Below are positions 7,532-13,063 of a stretch of 13,063 nt of DNA, piece by piece. Within the stretch, counting starts at the first letter, position 1. Each line of letters starts with the position of its first letter. A program made the translations under genes and the position numbers. Source of the stretch: Polynucleobacter sp. (GTDB lineage Bacteria; Pseudomonadota; Gammaproteobacteria; Burkholderiales; Burkholderiaceae); NCBI GenBank assembly GCA_023257325.1, contig JALRCP010000015.1, positions 1 to 13,063 on the forward strand, read 5' to 3'. The notes under the pieces were generated by a model. That model saw only the letters and a program-made list of their open reading frames with translations, did not search any database and was not told the origin of the DNA.

Positions 7532-9099
7532 ACGCGATGATGCCAATCAATTCCCTTTCTCTTGAAGTTTTGCTCAGCCCACATTTTGAGCATGTTCCGT
7601 CAACCGCTTCAATGAGTATTGATACGAGGGTATTGAAAGCCGGAGATGTTTTTTTGGCTTATCCCGTCGGTAATGAGCAGCAAATGACTGACAACCGGGC
7701 TTACATACCTACTGCCCTTCAATTGGGGGTCTCTTTGGTCTTGTATGAGCCAGATCATTTGTCTGAAAATCTCATCAAGATTTGTGAAGATCAGCGCTGC
7801 ATCGCAGTTAAAAATTTGGCTGTGCATGCAGGTTCAATTGCTGCGCAGTGGTATGGCAAACCCAGTGATGCAATGCGAGTCATTGGTATTACTGGAACCA
7901 ATGGAAAAACCACTGTCAGTCAGTGGTTGGCCAGTGCATTAAACAGCAAAAAAAGTCCATCCGCAGTCATTGGAACTTTGGGTGCAGGGCTTATCAATGA
8001 GGCTGTACCCACAGGGTTCACAACCCCGGATGCCCCTCAATTACAAAGCATACTAAAAACAATCCAAGATCAAGGTGCTAAGAGTGTGGCTATGGAAGTT
8101 TCATCGCACGCTTTAGATCAGGGGCGTGTCAATGGTGTGACCATGGACACAGTGGTCTTTACGAATTTGAGTCAAGATCATTTGGACTATCACGCCAGCA
8201 TGAAAGACTATGCAAACACCAAGAAAAAAATATTTGATTTACCCGGTGTTCGTCATGCTGTTGTCAACGCAGATGACTTGGTGGGTCAAGAATGTTTGAC
8301 CGAATTATCTAAAAAGATGCTGACTTCAGATTTGACTGTGTGGGCTTATGCCACGCAAGCACAGAGTCTTCTATCTTTGCCCTGTTTTGCGAATGCAAAG
8401 CTCAAAAAGATTCTGGCTGCTGATATTCAATTAAGTCAGGGTGGTATGAGCTTTGATTTAATCATCAATGGTCAAAATATTGGGCGCACAGAAACTCAGT
8501 TTGTCGGGGCGTTCAACGTCAGCAATTCTTTGGCAATTGTTGCTTGTTTGATGGCGGGTGGTCTTTCTGGTGAACAGGCTCAGCGAGCCATTGAGCAATT
8601 AAAGCCCGTGAGCGGGCGCATGGAGCTGGTCTTAGGAACTTCTAACGAATCACCGATGGCCATTGTCGATTTTGCACACACCCCTGATGCGCTTGAGCAG
8701 GTTCTTAAAACATTGCGTGTTTTGGCAAAAGAGCGTCAAGGTGATTTGTGGTGTGTATTTGGGTGCGGCGGTGATCGTGATCAGACTAAACGTCCTTTGA
8801 TGGGGCGAATCGCAGAATCTCAAGCGACTCATGTCATGGTTACCAGTGATAATCCACGAAGCGAAGACCCTCAAAAAATTATCAATGACATCTTGAGTGG
8901 CTTTGAGCAGCCTCAAAAAGCGCAAGTCAATCTAGATCGAGCCACAGCTATCTTGCAGGTAGTCAGACAAGCAAAACCAGAAGACATTGTCTTGATAGCG
9001 GGTAAGGGCCACGAAGAAACGCAAGAGATTGCCGGAAAAAAACTGCCGTTTTCTGATGTAGTACATGTGCGTTTAGCCATGGGGGGCTCTGCTCGATGA
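7528..9099 (+). CDS. murE: UDP-N-acetylmuramoyl-L-alanyl-D-glutamate--2,6-diaminopimelate ligase
   Basis: The cytoplasmic Mur ligase that adds the third stem residue to UDP-MurNAc-L-Ala-D-Glu with ATP. The 523-residue protein shows the ATP loop GITGTNGKTT (120-129), MEVSSHALDQGR (189-200), TNLSQDHLDYH (212-222), and Lys232 in the position that is carbamylated in E. coli MurE (Lys224). VSGRME (361-366), FGCGGDRD (411-418) and AGKGHE (491-496) follow. TSDNPRSEDP (439-448) contains DNPR (441-444), the signature of enzymes selecting meso-diaminopimelate rather than lysine, which agrees with a Gram-negative cell wall. The ATG at 7528 overlaps the ftsI stop by four bases; Met4 and Met5 are alternative starts. 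It overlaps murF in the same way. Confidence 0.97.
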   Translation: MNAMMPINSLSLEVLLSPHFEHVPSTASMSIDTRVLKAGDVFLAYPVGNEQQMTDNRAYIPTALQLGVSLVLYEPDHLSENLIKICEDQRCIAVKNLAVHAGSIAAQWYGKPSDAMRVIGITGTNGKTTVSQWLASALNSKKSPSAVIGTLGAGLINEAVPTGFTTPDAPQLQSILKTIQDQGAKSVAMEVSSHALDQGRVNGVTMDTVVFTNLSQDHLDYHASMKDYANTKKKIFDLPGVRHAVVNADDLVGQECLTELSKKMLTSDLTVWAYATQAQSLLSLPCFANAKLKKILAADIQLSQGGMSFDLIINGQNIGRTETQFVGAFNVSNSLAIVACLMAGGLSGEQAQRAIEQLKPVSGRMELVLGTSNESPMAIVDFAHTPDALEQVLKTLRVLAKERQGDLWCVFGCGGDRDQTKRPLMGRIAESQATHVMVTSDNPRSEDPQKIINDILSGFEQPQKAQVNLDRATAILQVVRQAKPEDIVLIAGKGHEETQEIAGKKLPFSDVVHVRLAMGGSAR

Positions 9100-10520
9100 G
9101 CCAAGCTACCCACATGACCTTAAATCAAATTAAGAACTTATTGCCTCAAGCGCAATGGGTCAATGGGTTGCCATCCGATCAAGAAGTTAAGCGTTTAATC
9201 AGCGATAGTCGTCAAATCATCCCCGGGGATTTATTCATTGCATTACGGGGTGAAAAATATGATGCGCATGATTTTTTAGCCGATGTCACTCAGCAAGGCG
9301 CAATTGCTTGTTTAATTAGTTCCGTTGATCAGTTACCAAATAATTGTTTAGGCATTTTGGTCAGTGAAACACATCAGGCTTTGCAGGAGTTGGCAGCCGG
9401 TTGGAAAAAATATTGCTCCAAAAATGCCTTAAAACATGTAGCTGTAGTGACGGGTAGCAATGGCAAGACCACAGTCAAAGGCATGATTCAAAGTATCTTT
9501 AATGAGGCTGTGGGTGAGTCCCATGCATTGGCCACCCAAGGAAATTTCAACAATGACATTGGTTTACCTTTGACATTGTTACGTCTTCAATTGCAGCATC
9601 AATTGGCCGTCATTGAATTGGGTATGAATCATCCTGGTGAAACAGCTCAATTGGCAAAAATTGCGGATGCCAATATTGCACTCATCAACAATGCGCAACG
9701 CGAGCATCAAGAATTCATGGCAACGGTTGAAGCTGTTGCCAAAGAGCATGGTCTTGCAATTGAAGCTTTGCCGATTGATGGCGTGGCGGTTTTCCCAGCT
9801 GATTCTGAGTACGCAGAATATTGGAAACAAATTGCTGGAACTCGCAAAGTGATTGATTTTGCATTCAATCAGACGGCATCGGTTCAGGGCCGCTGGTTGG
9901 ATGTCTCTAAGAATCAATTTGAAGTGACAACCTCGCAGGGCTCTATTCAGGTGCGCTTGAATATCTTGGGTGAGCACAATGCCCAAAATGCACTTGCAGC
10001 AGCAGCAGTTGCAGTGGCTGCTGGAATTTCTTTAGAGGCGATTCAAAAAGGTTTGGAAGCATTCAAACCTGTGAGCGGTCGCATGCAACATCATCAGCTC
10101 AATTTACTCACTACTTTGATTGACGATAGCTATAACGCCAATCCTGACTCAGTAAGAGCTGCAGTGGATGTTTTATCCAAGCAAGCCAAGCCGACTTGGC
10201 TTGTTCTTGGAGATATGGGTGAAGTCGGTGAGCAAGGCCCTGAATTTCATCGTGAAGTTGGAAGTTATGCCGGCGAAAAAGGAATTCGTCAGTTATTTGC
10301 TACAGGCGAGCTTTCTAAAGAAGCCGTGCGTGCCTATATCCAACATCCCAACTCAAAGGGTTCAGCGCAACATTTTGATGACATGAATGATTTGTGTAAA
10401 GAGCTAAAAAAATCGCTAAAAGCGAGACCGATCAATGAGGAGGCTTTGATTCTTGTGAAGGGGTCTCGATTTATGCGTATGGAAAGAGTGGTTCAAGCTC
10501 TTGCAGAGGAGATTCACTGA
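9096..10520 (+). CDS. murF: UDP-N-acetylmuramoyl-tripeptide--D-alanyl-D-alanine ligase
   Basis: The ligase that completes UDP-MurNAc-pentapeptide by adding D-Ala-D-Ala to the tripeptide. The 474-residue protein has the N-terminal substrate-recognition domain with [16 protein letters not shown] (37-52), the ATP loop [10 protein letters not shown] (117-126), [14 protein letters not shown] (146-159), [10 protein letters not shown] (173-182), and the [11 protein letters not shown] stretch (198-208) that replaces the shorter E. coli version. [12 protein letters not shown] and [10 protein letters not shown] further on mark the central and C-terminal domains. The ATG at 9096 forms an ATGA overlap with murE; a G-rich run about nine bases upstream may act as ribosome-binding site, and Met7 is a possible alternative start. 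The stop shares one base with mraY. Confidence 0.97.
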   Translation: MSQATHMTLNQIKNLLPQAQWVNGLPSDQEVKRLISDSRQIIPGDLFIALRGEKYDAHDFLADVTQQGAIACLISSVDQLPNNCLGILVSETHQALQELAAGWKKYCSKNALKHVAVVTGSNGKTTVKGMIQSIFNEAVGESHALATQGNFNNDIGLPLTLLRLQLQHQLAVIELGMNHPGETAQLAKIADANIALINNAQREHQEFMATVEAVAKEHGLAIEALPIDGVAVFPADSEYAEYWKQIAGTRKVIDFAFNQTASVQGRWLDVSKNQFEVTTSQGSIQVRLNILGEHNAQNALAAAAVAVAAGISLEAIQKGLEAFKPVSGRMQHHQLNLLTTLIDDSYNANPDSVRAAVDVLSKQAKPTWLVLGDMGEVGEQGPEFHREVGSYAGEKGIRQLFATGELSKEAVRAYIQHPNSKGSAQHFDDMNDLCKELKKSLKARPINEEALILVKGSRFMRMERVVQALAEEIH

Positions 10521-11689
10521 TGTTGTTATGGTTAGCCCAATTACTTCAAGATGACTACAGCTTTTTGCGGGTGATTAACTACATCACTTTCAGAGCGGTG
10601 ATGGCCACTTTAACGGCCGGATTAATTGGCTTATTTTTTGGTCCATGGGTCATTCGTCGTTTGACTGCGATGAAAGTGGGTCAAGCCGTTCGTACCGATG
10701 GGCCTCAAACTCATCTGGTGAAAACTGGCACGCCCACCATGGGTGGCGTACTAATTTTGATTGGCATTGCCATTTCAACTTTGTTATGGGCTGATTTGGC
10801 CAATCGATTCATTTGGATTGTGTTGATTGTCACTTTGGGTTTTGGTGCCGTGGGTTGGGTGGATGACTATCGCAAAGTGGTTTACAGAGACCCTAAAGGC
10901 ATGTCTTCCAAAGAAAAGTATTTTTGGCAGTCTTTGATTGGGTTGTTTGCTGCGGTGTATTTGGCCTTCTCAGTCTCTGAGGTGAATAACTTAAAAGTTT
11001 TAGAACTTTTCCTAAATTGGGTGAAGAGTGGTTTTTCAATTGATTTACCAGCGAAATCCAATTTATACGTGCCATTCTTCAAAGAAGTGAGCTACCCCTT
11101 GGGTGTGCTGGGCTTCATTGTTTTGACCTATTTAGTCATCGTGGGAAGCTCAAATGCTGTGAATTTGACCGATGGTTTGGATGGCTTAGTGATCATGCCT
11201 GTGATTTTGGTTGGAGCTGCATTGGGTGTGTTTGCTTATGTCATGGGTAATGCCATTTACACCAAATACCTTTTATTCCCATTCATTCCTGGTGCGGGTG
11301 AATTGATGATTTTTTGTGGTGCCATGAGTGGAGCTGGTTTGGCCTTCTTGTGGTTCAACACTCATCCTGCACAAGTATTCATGGGTGACGTGGGTGCACT
11401 CGCGCTAGGTGGTGCATTGGGTACGGTCGCAGTGATTGTTCGCCAAGAAATTGTTTTATTTGTGATGGGCGGCATCTTTGTGGCTGAAACAGTTTCTGTG
11501 ATGTTGCAAGTGGCTTGGTTCAAATTCACCAAGAAAGTCTATGGAGAAGGGCGTCGAATTTTCAAAATGGCACCTTTGCATCATCACTTTGAATTGAGTG
11601 GTTGGAAAGAAACACAAGTGGTGGTGCGTTTTTGGATCATTACCATTTTGTTGGTGTTGATTGGTTTATCTAGTTTGAAGTTGCGATAG
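10520..11689 (+). CDS. mraY: Phospho-N-acetylmuramoyl-pentapeptide-transferase
   Basis: A polytopic inner-membrane enzyme that transfers phospho-MurNAc-pentapeptide from UDP to undecaprenyl phosphate, forming lipid I. It has 389 residues and about ten hydrophobic segments. The catalytic aspartates are visible: Asp115 and Asp116 in VDDYRK (114-119) and Asp290 in [12 protein letters not shown] (287-298). NLTDGLDGL (215-223) and the APLHHHFE loop (351-358) are diagnostic. It is longer than the 360-residue E. coli protein. Part of the difference is a segment between about 155 and 190 that joins two membrane helices; I believe this is usual in betaproteobacteria. AGGAG (10507-10511), eight bases before the ATG, is the clearest ribosome-binding site in the operon. 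The start shares one base with the murF stop (TGATG). Confidence 0.97.
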   Translation: MLLWLAQLLQDDYSFLRVINYITFRAVMATLTAGLIGLFFGPWVIRRLTAMKVGQAVRTDGPQTHLVKTGTPTMGGVLILIGIAISTLLWADLANRFIWIVLIVTLGFGAVGWVDDYRKVVYRDPKGMSSKEKYFWQSLIGLFAAVYLAFSVSEVNNLKVLELFLNWVKSGFSIDLPAKSNLYVPFFKEVSYPLGVLGFIVLTYLVIVGSSNAVNLTDGLDGLVIMPVILVGAALGVFAYVMGNAIYTKYLLFPFIPGAGELMIFCGAMSGAGLAFLWFNTHPAQVFMGDVGALALGGALGTVAVIVRQEIVLFVMGGIFVAETVSVMLQVAWFKFTKKVYGEGRRIFKMAPLHHHFELSGWKETQVVVRFWIITILLVLIGLSSLKLR

Positions 11690-11694
11690 GACAC

Positions 11695-13063
11695 ATGGCG
11701 ATTCAGTTACAACATCCTTTTGGTAATCAGTACGCTCAAAAAGTGAGTGTGCTGCTACTTGGCTTCGGGGAGTCAGGTGCGGCCATGGCGAGATGGTGTG
11801 TCAGTCAGGGTGCTCATGTGGTCGTTGCGGACACTCGCACGGACAATCAGCTCTCAGACACAGCGCGACAATACAAACAACAAATTCAATCTCTTGGTGT
11901 AAAAAATATACATCAGGGTGCTGTGACATCTGATTTACTGAACAACATTGATTTGATTGCTATCAGCCCTGGTTTATCTCCGATTCAGGAACCGATTCAA
12001 TCATTTTTGTCACTTGCCAATGAACGCAACATTCCAGTTTGGAGTGAGATTGAGTTCTTTGCACAAGCCATTCAAGCTCTTAAAAATGAGCAGCAGTATG
12101 CAGGTAAAGTTATTGCGATTACTGGCACCAATGGCAAAACTACCACAACTGCATTAACAGGGCTGCTCTGTGAGCGTGCTGGTTTAAAAGTCGCTGTGGC
12201 TGGCAATATCAGCCCTGCTGCTTTGGATAAATTGCTGGACATTGAAGAGTTGCCCGATGTGTGGGTTTTGGAACTATCTAGTTTCCAACTGCAGCATACC
12301 TATAGCCTTCATGCCGATGCAGCAACAGTCTTGAACATCACTGAAGATCATTTGGATTGGCATGGTGATATGCAGCAATACGTCGCCGCTAAAGCCAGAA
12401 TTTTTGGTGAAAACACCATCGCAGTATTGAATCGTGATGATGCAAATGTGATTGAATTAGCCAGTGACATGAAAGATCAACGCGTGATCACATTTGGCGT
12501 CGATGCTCCAGATGAAGAAGATGCATTTGGTATTTTCCATGACACTGCGGCCGGTGGTATTGATTGGCTTGTGTGGGCTGAGCCTGATTTTGAAGCTTTA
12601 GAACTGAAGGCAAAGCGTCGTCGCAAAAAATCAAAAGATATGGATGAGTCTGAGCCTGTAAGACTGAAGCGCTTAATGCCTGCAGATGCTTTGCGCATCA
12701 AAGGCCGTCATAACGCCAGCAACGCCTTAGCTGCATTGGCCATGACCACCGCGATTGGAGTACCAATGAGTCCATTGCTGCATGGACTTCGTGAGTACAA
12801 AGGTGAGCCACACCGCGTTCAAACTGTGTCAATTGTGGATGGGGTTGAATACATCGACGATAGCAAAGGCACCAACGTAGGAGCTACTCTGGCAGCCCTA
12901 AATGGCTTGGGTGAAGAATCTGCGCGCGCTCGAATTATTTTGATTGCTGGGGGCGTTGGTAAAGGTCAGGATTTTTCACCGTTAAGTGATGCAGTGTCTC
13001 GTCATGCCAAGGCTGTTATTTTGATTGGACGCGATGCGACCCTCATCAAAACCGCTTTGCATA
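11695..13063 (+). CDS. murD: UDP-N-acetylmuramoylalanine--D-glutamate ligase, partial
   Basis: The ligase that adds D-glutamate to UDP-MurNAc-L-Ala. The frame is open from the ATG at 11695 through the right edge, giving 456 codons with the C-terminus missing. Landmarks are LLGFGESGAAMARW (21-34) in the N-terminal UDP-binding domain, the ATP loop ITGTNGKTT (142-150), LELSSFQL (192-199), NITEDHLDWHG (214-224), Lys233 at the position carbamylated in E. coli (Lys198), GRHNASNALAA (337-347) and IDDSKGTN (387-394). Already longer than complete E. coli MurD (438 residues), it has about 14 extra N-terminal residues and an inserted segment (about 298-327) with a basic run KAKRRRKKSK (305-314) and then acidic residues. 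It follows mraY by 5 bp with a short AGGA just upstream. ftsW, murG and murC would be expected next. Confidence 0.95.
   Translation, partial: MAIQLQHPFGNQYAQKVSVLLLGFGESGAAMARWCVSQGAHVVVADTRTDNQLSDTARQYKQQIQSLGVKNIHQGAVTSDLLNNIDLIAISPGLSPIQEPIQSFLSLANERNIPVWSEIEFFAQAIQALKNEQQYAGKVIAITGTNGKTTTTALTGLLCERAGLKVAVAGNISPAALDKLLDIEELPDVWVLELSSFQLQHTYSLHADAATVLNITEDHLDWHGDMQQYVAAKARIFGENTIAVLNRDDANVIELASDMKDQRVITFGVDAPDEEDAFGIFHDTAAGGIDWLVWAEPDFEALELKAKRRRKKSKDMDESEPVRLKRLMPADALRIKGRHNASNALAALAMTTAIGVPMSPLLHGLREYKGEPHRVQTVSIVDGVEYIDDSKGTNVGATLAALNGLGEESARARIILIAGGVGKGQDFSPLSDAVSRHAKAVILIGRDATLIKTALH

Noticed and set aside
1..13063. A previously undescribed system such as a defence, mobile or secretion module
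   Set aside because: Every long coding frame is a recognisable core metabolic or cell-wall gene in conventional order. No unexplained gene, tandem array beyond the MraZ box, insertion sequence, tRNA or attachment site was seen.

Overview
The window is ordinary chromosomal DNA of a betaproteobacterium. It fits a Burkholderiales organism with moderate-to-low GC, perhaps Polynucleobacter-like; that genus guess is inference from protein sequence style, base composition and gene order, not a database match. Three blocks are present: a biotin locus (1-3172), a ubiquinone gene (3245-3910), and the promoter-proximal half of the division and cell wall (dcw/mra) cluster (about 4044 to the right edge).

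Biotin block. On the minus strand a Bug/TctC-type periplasmic solute-binding protein gene (1169-2149) runs into bioA (1-1172, cut by the left edge) with a 4-base ATGA overlap. Divergent from it, only 39 bp away, is bioB (2189-3172). This resembles the classic divergent bioA/bioB arrangement, but a transport receptor gene sits between bioA and the control region. BioA makes DAPA from KAPA and BioB closes the thiophane ring of biotin; bioF and bioD are not in view.

Middle. coq7 (3245-3910) encodes the di-iron hydroxylase of late ubiquinone synthesis. After it comes a 194-bp gap holding a good sigma70-type promoter and three tandem 10-bp GTG(G/T)G repeats that look like the MraZ operator.

dcw block. 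The order is mraZ, rsmH (mraW), ftsL, ftsI, murE, murF, mraY, murD (cut by the right edge), all on the plus strand and in the canonical order. Consecutive genes from rsmH to mraY overlap by 1 or 4 bases and murD follows by 5 bp, so this should be one translationally coupled operon. MurE, MurF and MurD are the cytoplasmic Mur ligases that build UDP-MurNAc-pentapeptide, MraY moves phospho-MurNAc-pentapeptide onto undecaprenyl phosphate, FtsI cross-links septal peptidoglycan, FtsL is a divisome bitopic protein, RsmH methylates 16S rRNA, and MraZ regulates the operon. MurE carries the DNPR motif of meso-diaminopimelate-adding enzymes.

I found no RNA genes, mobile elements, CRISPR arrays, phage genes or broken genes, and no evidence of an undescribed system. 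The points most worth a second look are the Bug gene coupled to bioA, the bioB start without a Shine-Dalgarno sequence, the MraZ box repeats and the basic insertion in MurD.
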